Notes under the pieces: model-generated | Told to the model about the DNA's origin: nothing | Databases searched by the model: none | The model's input: only the letters and a program-made list of their open reading frames with translations | Translations under genes and position numbers: made by a program | Shown here: positions 12,211 to 23,329 of the stretch, in pieces | How the letters are laid out: each line of letters opens with the position of its first letter | Position numbering within the stretch: position 1 is the stretch's first letter | Assembly: GCA_015832175.1 (NCBI GenBank) | Contig: WJXW01000004.1 | Coordinates: 1,612,001 to 1,676,000 of the forward strand | DNA: 64,000 nucleotides | Direction: 5' to 3' | Source: Paraphaeosphaeria minitans | Taxonomy: Eukaryota; Ascomycota; Dothideomycetes; Pleosporales; Didymosphaeriaceae

Positions 12211-12730
12211 AATATAAGTAAGCTAACGCTACTTATAACGTAGGGTGAGCTCTAGTTATAACTAGGTATAAGACATAGTTACATAATTAAAGGATAAATC
12301 CTAGTAAGAAGGGAGATAATATTAAGATCTAAAGGCTAGGCCTCCTAGAATCTTTATATGTATCTACGTTCGTTATTTAAGTGGCATAGCACAAAAAGTC
12401 ACGTGACCTAATTAGTGTAATTAGAGCGCTAAGACAACTAATTAGACTAAGTACTTAATATACTAAGTAACTAATTAGTGCTTAATTAGTTTAATTAGCG
12501 TAATTAGTCCACTAATCGCTTAAAGTATATAGGAATGTAAGGATAGACTCTCTATACTTATATTTAATCTATTTATTAATTTATTATTTAGATTCTAGTA
12601 GACTATATTATTAACTTATTACACTTCGCAAGATACTATCGTATTAATAAGACCTTCTACCTTCTATAAGTACTTCTACCTAAGAACAAACCTTAAGCCT
12701 TTAGGACTAGCTACCCTTTTAAATTTAACA
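11995..12730 (+). mobile_element. 3' end of a second gypsy element (opposite orientation)
   Basis: Bases 12,606-12,730 are a clear reverse-complement match to the start of the 2,270 LTR (for example CTTCTACCTTCT and GGACTAGCTACCC near 12,640-12,712). The copy ends in AAATTTAACA at 12,730. A purine tract GAAGGGAGATAA at about 12,308-12,319 matches the polypurine tract of the first element in position. This gives an LTR of about 12,320-12,730 (411 bp, nearly the same length) that begins TA instead of TG. Its middle part is diverged, so it is a related subfamily rather than a recent copy. Upstream sits an antisense Cys-rich ORF. Integrase and the rest were not found. Confidence 0.75.
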
Positions 12731-13435
12731 GAACTTTATAAAAGTTGCTACTAACGTTAGTAAAAGTTAGGTAAAATCTCTATATATATATATAGTAATT
12801 ATGCTTAGCGAATGCCTGTAGTAGTGTTTAGCTTTCTGCTACCTAGCTCTTTGCGTGTAGATGTATAGAAACGTAAGTACTTTCTTCTCTACCTTAATTT
12901 ATTAGCTATCCTTAACATATTATCTATAGTAAGTAATAAGAGCCTTAAATGTGCTCTACTAGAGTCGCGTCTCTTTATATAGGTATAGGTTGTTAATAAG
13001 ACACCTAGCTAGCTAAGCTAGACCTAGGCATATATCCTCTATGCATTTATTTACGCCTATAGGTAGCGCTAGAGTCCTTTCTACAGTGTTAATTAACACT
13101 AAAGTTATTACTATTAACGCTCCTATAACGCCTATAAAGGCCTCTCTACTAAGTATCGCGGCGTTAAAAAGCTCTAAGATTAGACAAGATAGACCTCCTA
13201 ACCTTATACTTAGTTTAACTTATAATTTTACGCTTAAATAGGTATAAATGTGGATTCTATTAGCACTAGTAGGGGTTAATTTAGCTAGTTAATTGCTCCT
13301 AGATTAGACCTCTATTTATAACGTTAAAATTACGCTTAAACTAAACACAGCGTAATCTTAATATAAGCCTAACTAAATCTAGTAATTAAGATGAAATTAA
13401 GCCTCTAGATTACGTCTACTAAACAGGCCCTTATA

Positions 13436-13474
13436 GGTAACGTTATAAGGTAACGTTATAGGTAACGTTATAGA
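13436..13474. repeat. Short tandem repeat, GGTAACGTTATA x3
   Basis: Three near-perfect 12 bp units are each built around the palindrome TAACGTTA, inside the AT-rich block. No function can be inferred. Confidence 0.6.
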
Positions 13475-14317
13475 TAGTAGAGAATTACTAAGTAGAATAC
13501 TCTAGAATCTCTACTATATGTATATAAGAAGAGTTACCTTCTACGTGTACTCTCTATCCTAGATAGCAATTCTAAGCCTATACCTAAGGTTTTATTGCTT
13601 TATTTTAACTACGTTCAATCTGCCCTCTATTACCCTAGTCTCTACTATTCTAGGTAACTAGTACTAGGGGAGAGAAGGTACTAGAAGGTCTAGAAAGTTA
13701 CCCTTTATCCTCTAGCCTCTACCTCCTCTTTATAAGTAGTTTTAGATCTACTATAGTATTAACCTACTTTTAGAGCTCCTAAATATAACTATTATACGCT
13801 TACTAGGTTTTTATATTTATATTAAATAGCTAAAGTACGTTTTTATACTTAGCTCTATTTCTAGCGCTAATAGTCCGATCTAGGAGCTATAGCGTAAGTA
13901 GTATATCTTTATATAAGAGGTTCGCATCTTTAGGGTAATTTAGATCTATCTTATTCTATACACTAGAGCTAAGCGCGTAGAACTATAGTTATATATACTA
14001 GTTTAGCTAGGATACTCTATTATTAAAGATACGCATAGTAACTGCTATAAGAGAAACTATATTTAGAAGGTCGTTTAGAAAAGATATTTAATAATAGAAG
14101 TAGCTAAGTAGCATTTCTAAGCTTATTTTAATTACGTAGAGAGAGACTTTCTACGTTTAAAGCGCTAGGCTTATAATTATAAAAGTAAACTAAGGATACT
14201 GCTTAGGGTGATTAAGTATATTAGTACTAAATAGGAAAAGCCTGCTTAGTAGTGTGTCTTATATAGACCTAGTTTACATAAGGAAGTAGTAAGCTGAGTG
14301 AGAAGCTCATAGTAGTC

Positions 14318-14373
14318 AGGTGATCACCTCTCAGGTGATCGCCCTGTTCGTGTTGTAGGGCCCATGGCCCTAC
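14318..14373. repeat. Palindromes at the transposon/gene boundary
   Basis: AGGTGATCACCT (14,318-14,329) is a perfect palindrome whose half AGGTGATC recurs at 14,333. GTAGGGCC-CAT-GGCCCTAC (14,355-14,373) is an 8 bp stem with a 3-base loop. They lie within 80 bp of the abrupt composition change. They could be remains of an inverted-repeat element or a hairpin. Confidence 0.5.
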
Positions 14374-14529
14374 CCGTATCCCATACGCGCCACACATTAT
14401 AACTGAGGTATACCTCCACACTCGATCCCATGCATCGTGATGTCGCCGTAGCCCTGATATTTGCCCAGCTACCGTCCATCAAATATTCGCTTCCCCATGT
14501 TCGTCTCTCGTACCCACCACGTGGAAGTT

Positions 14530-15466
14530 CTAGAAGGGTTTCCTGGCCCAGATAAATCGCATTGGGAAATACGCTCCTGATTCGGTCAACTCAGTCTCCA
14601 GATCTTGCACCAGCGAATCCAGTCGCTCATCCGGCAGTGGCTTGAAGAATGAACTCAATCCTGTCGCTGTCAGCATTCCCATTCAGGAGTTAGGCGCATG
14701 CAAAGATATCGCACTTACCCTTCGCACCAGCCGCAAAACCCTTCGCGATCATCAGATCCGCCCCAATTCCCAATTTTCCCAGCTCCTCATCTATATTGCG
14801 CTTCCCGACCGCGCGCTTCGCCGTCCGCTCTTGCACATGTTCGAGCCCCGCTTCCTCCAGCCACGTTTTCATCTTTGGTGCCTCCAAAGGGTCTAGTCCT
14901 GATGCCTGGCAAACAGCCCGGATGCACGCGAACATTTCGTGATAGCGAGGGTTCTCCGCCTCTGAAGTCGGGCAAACGCGATCGCAATCCCCAATCTGGA
15001 TCCATCCGCCAGGCTTCACGAGTTTTATGTGCTCGTTGACCACAGCGCGCTGCGCGGCTCCAGACCCGGCGGCGATAAGAATCATGCGGAGGTTAACGAG
15101 GTCGAAGGCATCATTCCAGGCCTCGGGCGTTGAATCTTTGATGTCCTGCTTCACGTATGTGATATTCTTCGTAGCCGTAGAAGGGAAGAAGGAAGTGTTG
15201 ATGTCTGTGCCGATGAATGTATGATCGCCTTCAGGTGGCGCGGATATTGAAGACTGAACTTCGCGCATCCAGAGGCCATCTGCTGTTCCGACGTCGAGCA
15301 CGGCTCGAGGGGCGCTGGAAAAGTCGACTGGCGCGAATAGCAGGGTACCTTCCGCGGCCTGTTTGAAGCCGAGATGGTAGATCGTCAGCCGACCTATGTC
15401 GCTGCTTACGTCTTTGTCCTGGGCTTTCAAATACCATTCTGGCGAAGAATACACTGGGTTTGCCAT
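14530..15466 (-). CDS. Class I SAM-dependent methyltransferase (LaeA/UMTA-like)
   Basis: Two exons, 14,719-15,466 and 14,530-14,660, are joined over a 58-base intron (GTAAGT donor, CTGAC branch, CAG acceptor), giving 292 residues. Ignoring the intron would end the protein early at 14,690. Motif I, the SAM-binding loop, is VLDVGTADG (residues 56-64). The acidic residue that usually binds the SAM ribose lies in FIGTDIN, and a later GGWIQIGDCD strand fits motif III. The C-terminus MRFIWARKP is typical of fungal secondary-metabolism and regulator-type methyltransferases. The substrate cannot be told from sequence. The gene stands alone beside the transposon block, and I see no polyketide or peptide synthase nearby, so it is not evidently part of a biosynthetic cluster. 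It is probably cytosolic or nuclear, with no signal peptide. Confidence 0.88.
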
Positions 15467-18400
15467 TTTGAGATCTTTGGCGTCGAAGGCGCACAGCCAA
15501 GCGAGTTATGCCTAGGCGACTGAGGTGTGAACGGTGACAAAGGTGACGGCACACGGGGGACGTACCGTAGCCGAGACGACGATCGGCCCGCCCAACTGGA
15601 AGGTCGCACCACATTGCACTGCCTCATTTCCATTCATTAAAGTTAACAAATCCTAAAAGGTGGTCAGTGGCTTGTTATGGTGTGACATATCCCATGTCGA
15701 ATTTTACTGGTATAGTCTGAAAACAAATGGGTAATCAATCTTCGGATTAAACATACATATTTCATGTCGACTTCGGGTTGTATCGCCATCCAGCGACTGG
15801 CACTTCATCAGGCCCAACAAAAAGATCCAAAACTGTCTGCACAGTCAAATCCCTCCCCAATGATCCTGGTAGCATTACGCATCTTTCATCGACAGCACAA
15901 CGCCGTACCTTTGTTTAAAGTTAGCTTCTGTGTTTGCGCTTGCAGTAATTCCAGCTGCGAAATACGGATAAGCAATCGCAGTCCAGCCAACGGCAATAAA
16001 GACGGCAATAAAGAACCCGAAGAAGCCGCCCCAGGGAAGCCATCCCATGTGCGATAACATCCTCACTGAGGAGAAGCCAGCTACGAATGCGGCAGAGAAA
16101 AAGCTAATTCACACACTGTAAGCCCTATGATTGAACAACACCCGGCAGCTGTGATCAGCACTTGAACTATCATGAATCATATGTCGACCAGCGTATGGCA
16201 TTCTGGATGGCGATTGCGTAAGTTTCCGAGGATAACAGCTGAGTATATATTGAGGATTTTCCAGCTGGTGATTGACAGCGTTCCTCCCACATCGTCGAGC
16301 GTGGGCCGTGTATCGGAGACAGCCAAAATTAACATCGTAAACTAGACCTTGACAAATATGATAATTGCTCATGGCCTATAAACGCAAAAGAGCGTAAGCA
16401 AAGGCTCAACAAACCGGGCATAATGTTATACCCAGAGACTATACATAAGTTCGCATGGTAACGATATCGCTCGTCTGCCATTCCTTGTGCGGTAGAAAGT
16501 CCCTCCACCTACCAGCGGACGGTCCTAAATTCCACCCTTCTGCTGACTTATTGAAAGCCTCATCTACTTCTCACGCACCCATCCTCTCACTGTCAATCCC
16601 AACTTCATTGCTAGCATAGTTTCGTTTAATCGTGTCCTCATTAACACCAGCCGTATTCCTTGATCCAGACATGGCCATACTTGCGAACACCTTAGGTGGA
16701 TCGAAGCCCAAAACCAATGTGAAGATACTGGAAATTCTCAACTTCGGAACAGAAGCTGCGCTGTAAACCTAGGTGATCAAGATCGTGTTAATCACATTGT
16801 TCTTACCCGACGTTGTCTGAACACAACCGGTTATACTATGTCTACTATGCGCGGAACATATGGGCCAACAATGATGGCGCGGCGAGATCGCTGCTTTGGT
16901 TTTAGTCTGTTGAAATGGGCTGTTTCTACCCAAGGAGGCGCACGGCACTTTTGGAGCTACCGCAAGAGGTAGAATAATGAAGAGAAATTCGCAGCAGACA
17001 TCGCGAGGGAGATTGTGGAACTCTCCTGAAATGGCTTGCTGAAGATCAATCGGCGATCATCTGGATATCTGGTCCCTGGGAGCATTCTCCATCTTTTCCG
17101 AGGTACACTACCCGCATCGCCATGGGTTACCCCGCAGCAATATTCCGACTGGCGTCAGGCCGAACAAGTGATTACCCCATGCCTTTTCCAAGAGACCCTC
17201 CGCGCCAGCCTAGACAACACCGAATGCGGCATCGCAATGTTAGTAACAAAAAATTGCAACTGTGTATCGAGTTTTCTCGTCGAGATCAAGGTCCGTAAGA
17301 TCGTTGATAACTAATGATCCGCTCCAAATGGAGGTATCTTCACACCCGCTCTTAGCATGACCGTTCTATCGTCATCAATTTCGATCTTCTTGACAGAAGG
17401 CAATGTCAAGCGGCAATTTCATCTCTCGTTACCTGTATCTGGTGGTTGAAGGCAGGAATAGAATAGATTCTCCGCCAAAGTGAGTTCTAACAGGCCCAAC
17501 GAACGAGGTCACTGACTTGGATGTTGCCCTCGGAGAACCTGGGCATACAGATGTGCAGTATAACTTCTCTCCTCACCAATATTCAGTCGGTGAAAAGGTA
17601 TGACTATGTTATGCTCTGGTCGACTTGCGCATGTATTACCTTCACCAACCCTTGTATAAGTGGGGGGAAGGGTATCCGATCGAGCTTCGGTATCTATGTC
17701 ATACCGCGAAAGGATTCTTTGCCTCTTTTGGGAAGACCAACTATTTTGCAGGATCTCAGTAGCTGGACGAGCCTTCCTTAAGTCGTAAACGATGTCTAGT
17801 TCCTGAAGCATTGTCAGACCCTCGATATTAAATTTCCGGAAGCTGATTCACGTGACGATCTACCGAAGGGAGTCATCCTCGGGTAGACTGGGAAGAATCT
17901 AATGGATGCCCGGTGTTAGTCGATCTGGACTTTCTTCTCCAAGCAGGTCGCTTGCCAGGAAAGTATATATTATAGTTGCTGTCCGAAAAGACTTTCAACA
18001 ATATCACTATTGCCTAAAACATGAGGACATGGACAAAAGCTTTACGATCATTTATCCTGGCGAAAAAAATCGAGCAGCTGGCACCAAAAACAGAAGATGT
18101 ATCAGGCGCAGCAGTCATTATCTCGAAATTTGAAGTACCAGAGACGACTGATGACGAACAAACAGCTCTATACCGCTCTCAAACCTGGGTTGGCAACTGG
18201 CGCTGCCAGAATCGTGCAAGTTTTCATGGCTATCATCGACTAGGTTCTTGGGACGAAGTCCTAGGCAGGAGCCGGTTTTGACGATCTTGCAATACGCGCA
18301 GACGAACAGTAAGAAGCCCTGCAGAGAAAAAGATATTTTTCGAACGGATTTTTGAAGAGCTTATGGAAAATACACATACGTGCCAAACCTTTAGTAATCT

Positions 18401-19547
18401 TGGAGAATGGGTTCACTTCCCACGGGCCTTGTGATGGCTTGCCGAAGACTTCGATCTAGATGGTATGGCGAATTTCGTCGTGACATACCTTGACATCGGA
18501 TTTTCGTGAAATCATGTAATTTGGCAAGAGAGCCAGTGTTCTCACGCCAGGTATGATGCGCCTCATGAGATCCCTGAAGGCTGTTTACTCGGAGAATGCG
18601 CTGAGAATCATGCAGAAAACTCAGTTGATTCTCTGCTGGCTTATATATATTCAAAAGATGCACTGTACAGCGCAGACGTTCTTCAACACCTTTCGTCAGC
18701 GAGAGCATATTGCAAGCGCTATATTAGACCCCCTCTATCGAGGTTACGGGGACTGAACTTCGCAGTATTATGCTATAAATCTTGTTTCAACATGGCGCAG
18801 GGCTGATAGACCCGTCTGTGGCAGCTTTCCACGGTAATGTGGTACCCTTTAGCAATCCTATTTTTGGGTGTCGCGTTTTTCGTTGCGGCATCCAAACGTG
18901 TGGCGCCAGCTTATGCGACCAGGACAACCAAGACGTCAGCCCGTGCGACTTTGAGAAGATAGGTACATGATGCTCGCGCCAAGAATCTCATCAATGTCTT
19001 TGGTAGTATCCGAGGGCGCTTCGAGAACTCGGGGACCGGCGTCCCGGAGCCTACAATGACTACCGATAGTAGGTAAGGCTCCGACATCCAAACATTTCAA
19101 CCTTCATATCACCGTCGCTCGGGCCTGAGCTGAGCAGAGTCGAGTGAGAGGATGGGCGATCATTCACGACGCTCGCCAGCGTAGGGTCTTTGTTGAAGAC
19201 GTCCGAGGGAGGATAATGAAAAAAGAAAGGTTGAGCTGACATCTTCAGCAGCAGAGTTAACGAGAATACCTACGCAAGCAGTGCTTCTTAGTTCCTTTAG
19301 CGTGCTCTTATTGGCGCTTAGACTTAGGAAAGTCCGACAAAGATATCACGATTTACGAACGCAATGACACGAAGAACAATGTTCGGTAAAAAATCTTGTG
19401 GTGTGGCTACTCTTGACGTTGTTTACAATGTAACACGGGAGACACTCTTAATTTTCACTGCTTCAACCACCTTTCGGTTATCGACCGATATGCATTGATC
19501 GTTAACAATGAAATTCACCCGCGCGGTGACCAGACCTGGAGCCTATA
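15467..19547. other. Gene-poor, decayed interval
   Basis: About 4 kb with intermediate base composition and no convincing gene. Only short ORFs occur, on both strands. Pieces at 15,875-16,066 (-), 17,036-17,314 (+), 17,509-17,811 (-), 18,021-18,281 (+) and 18,391-18,708 (-) have some protein-like character but break after 60-105 codons. I could not match them to families. This is best read as old gene and transposon remnants flanking the RIP block. Confidence 0.6.
15875..16066 (-). pseudogene. Hydrophobic ORF fragment, probable membrane-protein remnant
   Basis: This 63-codon frame has one strong membrane segment (GGFFGFFIAVFIAVGWTAIAY) preceded by MGWLPW. Upstream on the same strand another frame (about 16,100-16,200) also reads as hydrophobic, interrupted by stops, which suggests a decayed multi-pass transporter or similar. 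The family was not identified. Confidence 0.3.
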
Positions 19548-19661
19548 ATGAAAGTTAACTCCCCAGGCTACCTATATCATATACATACCCCTCCGCTGGG
19601 GAACACCCTCGTCCACCCCTATTCTTACCTCAACCGGAGCTTGCGTAGGGTACCGCTCATC

Positions 19662-20279
19662 ATGTCTGATGAAGATGCAGACGCCCTTGAGCGATTGGCT
19701 TTCGCCATCAAGAACCGCACAAGCCTACTCGCCAACGACAAACCCATTCCATCCGTGCCCGTCAAGCCCGTTCCGGCCACACCCCTCTGCCGTCGCAGAC
19801 TCCCCCAACGCGGCTCTTTCGCATATCTCCACCCCACTCCCACCGAAGACGATCTGGCATCCGCATCCCAGCGCCTCCGTACCTACCGCGGCAAGCTGAT
19901 TGAGGAAATCCACGATGAAGCCGCCTTCCACCGTCCATCAGGAGATCTGAAAGTAAAATTTGCCTGGCGTCTCAAAGCTATGCTTACGGATGACAACCAT
20001 GTCCTCAAGGATCCTAGTGTGGGGCCGCGACGGAACATTGACTACATCCCCATCGAGGACATGCAAGCCATTAAGGAGGAGCGAAAGAATCCTTGGGGAC
20101 AATCATCGTTGAGACATCAGGTGCAGCACTCAGCGGATCCGGGTGCGCATGGGGAGGCTGAGAGTCGGAGACGAGTGGGAGTGCAGTACGTGAAGGGGAT
20201 GTTGGAGGGGGATATTGAGCAGGCTGCTCTCCAGGACGTGAAGGAGGAGATTGAGTCCGAGTTGGAGGGGTTGGTGTAA
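19662..20279 (+). CDS. Hypothetical protein, 205 residues
   Basis: A single open frame that I do not recognise. The frame is open from an ATG at 19,548, but the ATG at 19,662 has a better context (ATCATGTC) and starts an acidic, helical N-terminus (MSDEDADALERLAFAI) more typical of a real start. The protein is hydrophilic. It has a Pro-rich linker (residues about 30-50), a Lys/Arg-rich central helix (KVKFAWRLKAM) and an acidic C-terminus (QDVKEEIESELEGL). It has no signal peptide, membrane segment or Cys motif. It runs towards the A1-like gene that ends at 20,656. It is likely a real intronless lineage-restricted gene; the long open frame and the contrast with the decayed region upstream support this. 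Confidence 0.6.
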   Translation: MSDEDADALERLAFAIKNRTSLLANDKPIPSVPVKPVPATPLCRRRLPQRGSFAYLHPTPTEDDLASASQRLRTYRGKLIEEIHDEAAFHRPSGDLKVKFAWRLKAMLTDDNHVLKDPSVGPRRNIDYIPIEDMQAIKEERKNPWGQSSLRHQVQHSADPGAHGEAESRRRVGVQYVKGMLEGDIEQAALQDVKEEIESELEGLV

Positions 20280-20655
20280 ATCGAGGCCTGGTGGCTGGAG
20301 CATTGTTGTAAGAGCTTAACCGCCTCTTGAGGTCGGACGGAAACTTCTAAGACATAACCCAGTCTTTTTTGGGCGGATGGATGGACTCTTGAAGCTGCGA
20401 TTCATCTTGTTTGGCTGGCTGTATCACACTGATAAAGCACGGCAATGGTGCGTTAGGAGTCTGGAGAAGGGATATCAGGCCGCGTCTAGGCATAGCATTG
20501 ATGAGTGGCACAGTATGACAATCACCCAGCATTCTATGTAAGCTCGGGTCGCGAATTAAAGTTTATTGCTACTGTATGAGCTTTGGTATCGTTCGAAGAA
20601 TTGTGGAAAATCTGTCCTTGCGGAGAATCAAGCATGGGCAAAACGAGCAGCTGTA
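20280..20655. other. Intergenic, convergent 3' ends
   Basis: 376 bases between two genes that converge. I see no further gene or repeat here. Confidence 0.6.
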
Positions 20656-22616
20656 CTACCTGTCCACCCCAGCCGACTCTGATGGGGTATCAGACCACAC
20701 AGGAACAGGTCCAGCCGTTGCCGCTGGCGTCTGGTCGTGTGTAAACTTCTGTACTAGGCCTGTGTATGGTGTAGGCATCTCTTGCGGCCCAGTTGCTTTC
20801 TCTCCCGCGTCGGCCTCATGGATGGATATGTTCCTTCCATCGGCTTCGTACAGCCCTTCAATGCCGGTTCCCCATCCTTTCTGAGCGTTGTAAAGTGGAA
20901 AACCGTCCTGGCCAACCAATTCATGTCTTGGGCTCGAATCGAGCTCGCCACCGTGTGCTAATTTGAACCCCTGCACCTCATCCTGCGGATGTGCGAATTG
21001 CCTGTCGTTTGTTGGAGCTTCCACCACACCGAGGTCTTGAGACGCTTCGGCAGGGGTGGGAGTGGTTGATTTATGTGCTCGGGCGACATTGACTTGATTC
21101 CCTTCAAGCTCCGAGGCTTCGGACTTGCTCTTTCTCCTTCTCCAGAATAGCCATGCAGCGATGGCTGCAATAATGGCTACGGCGCCTATTACTATGCCAG
21201 CAATTGCCCCAGCACTTAATCCATGACTTGAAGACGACTGTGAAGAGTGGCTGTTGCTGTTGTTGCCATCTTTTCCGTCAGAGTTGGAATTATTTGTTTG
21301 TGCGTCTTTAGATAGGATGGGAATGATGTTTTCGTTGGTGGTGTCTGGATCCCATCTACATGGCCACACCGAAAAGTTCTGACGTTCGTAATCTGCAATT
21401 AAATAAGCTTCCTGCAGGAATGTGCGTCCCAAGGTGTACTGAGTGTCGTTCGATGCGCGTTTCAGGGGGAAATAACGGGTCGTATCTTTGGCATAAGGCC
21501 ATGATACGTTCAAGTCGAATGCCGAATAAGGAAAAGCTATCGATATTGAATTGCCACCTGATATTGGGAGTTCCGGTGACAACTCAAAAGTGACTGATGG
21601 GTTAAGTTTTGAGAGTGTGGAGTGTTGTGTTGCATTTAGCGTATATAATTCAGAGGTTGAATTCCACGTCAACCCGAATGCATCTTCAAATGCTTCACAC
21701 ACTGATTGCGGCAACCAAAGATGGGGAACTGTTGAATCGATCAAGGCGAAGATTCCATCTTTCAGCAATACAGACTCCGACTCCGACGATGTGGTGTTGC
21801 TTGTCTTTATCGAAGAGATGCCGACGAGCAGGTCTCGGGATATGTCTGTGTAGAAGGGGAAGGTGAGATCCTGAGCAGCGCCGGATGGTCTGCTGAAACG
21901 AGCTTGGTCATAGCCGCCGAGTGTGAGTGAGCCAAAGACTTTGTTCAACCTGTACGGTGCCCCTGCAGTATAAGCCCATGACAAACTAGGTATAGAATTT
22001 TGGGTTTTCAACAGCTGGACCAAGCTTGGTTGGGGGCTATTCGGAAATGTTGAGAAGTTGGTAGGGCGCGGGTTCAACCCCAGCACACCCAGCCATGTCA
22101 AAGTCGTATCTGCTATACCTGCGACAACAGAGTGTTCCACAGATGGTCCGTTCGAGCCCTGCCAGCCCAAAGTTACGGTGTCGAATCCGAAGTCCCCAAA
22201 GACATCGTAGTCGAGGTTTTCTTCAACACCAAGTTCGAAAATGGAATTCGGAATCCATGTAAGCGAACTGTTTTTATTGAAGGTGCCTCCCCGGGAATCG
22301 GCACAGTTGCTAGGCGCATCTCTGGGGCAGCCTTCACCATAGACGACCCATGTGTTCGGAGAGGCTGTGCTTGGGAAAACGCGAAGGTCCTGCGCTTGCT
22401 TGCCAACTTGGATCGCGAAGGACGACCAAGGCCCGTCATTGCCTTCCCAGTATTGCGATACACTGAACGCGATCAGTCTTCGTTCATCTGTGACGAACAA
22501 CCCTCTCACCTGACACTGACAGGAGCGGCTGTTTTGTTTTCAGCGCGCCGCCCAGGCGAATTCCTTCCGCCTGTTTGCTCACGCCAGTTGAGGAAACGTG
22601 GTGATCCAACACCCAT
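20656..22616 (-). CDS. A1 aspartic-protease-like membrane protein, catalytic site lost
   Basis: The main exon is 20,656-22,462. A 47-base intron (22,463-22,509, GTGAGA..CTGAT..CAG) joins it to upstream coding sequence that ends APVSVS. The first ATG in that frame is 22,616. A signal-peptide exon was not found and a second small intron is possible, so the start is unresolved. The extracellular part has the pepsin-like fold pattern (SQYW-GNDGPWSSFAIQVG, then paired lobes, many N-x-S/T sites). The first active-site motif reads STASPNTWV instead of DTGSxxxW, and the second IDSTVPHLWLP instead of D[ST]G[TS]. A membrane helix (AGAIAGIVIGAVAIIAAIAAW) is followed by RRRK and a cytosolic tail of about 170 residues. 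It is probably a type I plasma-membrane receptor-like pseudoprotease; its role is not known. Confidence 0.75.
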
Positions 22617-23329
22617 CTCTATCAGCGACGCAATCGCAGAACAGAGCAGTGTTGGTGTGCGATGCCTATGGGCGTACCGTGTAAGACGCGACACCCCGTT
22701 CTTGGCCAGAGAATAAGGTCGTTCAAGCAGGATGCGGAGAAACGATCGGAGGATGCCACGCGATATTGCTGACGGCTTGCGCGGCTCCTGCTTCCGATAT
22801 CCAGGTTGGTACCTAGTAGGTCGCGCGAGAAGATTTCTAATAATTATCTGACAATGGCTGGGTGGAGCTCTGCCTCGAAACGATCATTTGGGCGCAACAA
22901 ACAACTGGCGGCAGCCAGGGCCGATGCCTGACTCGATGCCTAGATGCTGGTTTATCTGCTCCAACAAGGAAAGGCATACTGCTATTGCAAGACCTATTCC
23001 GGATGAGGGTTGGGGCGGCTCCATCGTGCACCTTCTAGCGCTGTGCTATGCCATCTTCGAGCCTCAGCTCCAAAAACTCCTCACAACCCACAGGGGTCGC
23101 GTCAATACACAGTAGCGAAGTCGGCCGAGCTTTGTTGATCGAACGTTCTCTGCCGTCTGGATGACCGGTACCTAGGCGACGAGATGAGCCATGATTTGAT
23201 GGGTGCCACGCATTATGATTTCTAGCGTCTGTGGCCATAAAGGTACCTAGGTGCGCGCACCCATCGCGAGTCTGAGGTTTTCGCGACATCACCTTTGTTG
23301 AGTGAATCGTAAAGGCATTCGTTACCAAC
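22617..23329. promoter_or_regulatory. Divergent promoter region between two surface-protein genes
   Basis: 713 bases between the starts of the A1-like gene (-) and the GPI-type gene (+). It contains three copies of a GGTACCTAG(G) motif at about 22,808, 23,167 and 23,242. No other gene is visible. Confidence 0.4.

Larger units (their letters stand above)
1..14283. repeat. AT-rich, RIP-like retrotransposon block
   Basis: This stretch is strongly AT-rich, full of TA dinucleotides and TAG/TAA codons in every frame, and has no intact gene. Protein remnants of Ty1/copia and Ty3/gypsy polyproteins can still be read through the stops. Stops sit where CAG or CAA codons are expected, and Cys or Asp codons are changed as G-to-A would do, which is the pattern of RIP (C to T at CpA on either strand). 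Composition changes abruptly at about 14,283-14,300 to normal gene-like DNA. Short ORFs such as those near 4,313-4,507, 11,529-11,744 and 13,041-13,241 are chance openings in this sequence. Segments 10,250-11,790 and 12,731-14,283 could not be assigned to a family. Confidence 0.93.

Noticed and set aside
14642..15039. Overlapping + strand ORFs antisense to the methyltransferase
   Set aside because: They are shadows of the conserved - strand gene.
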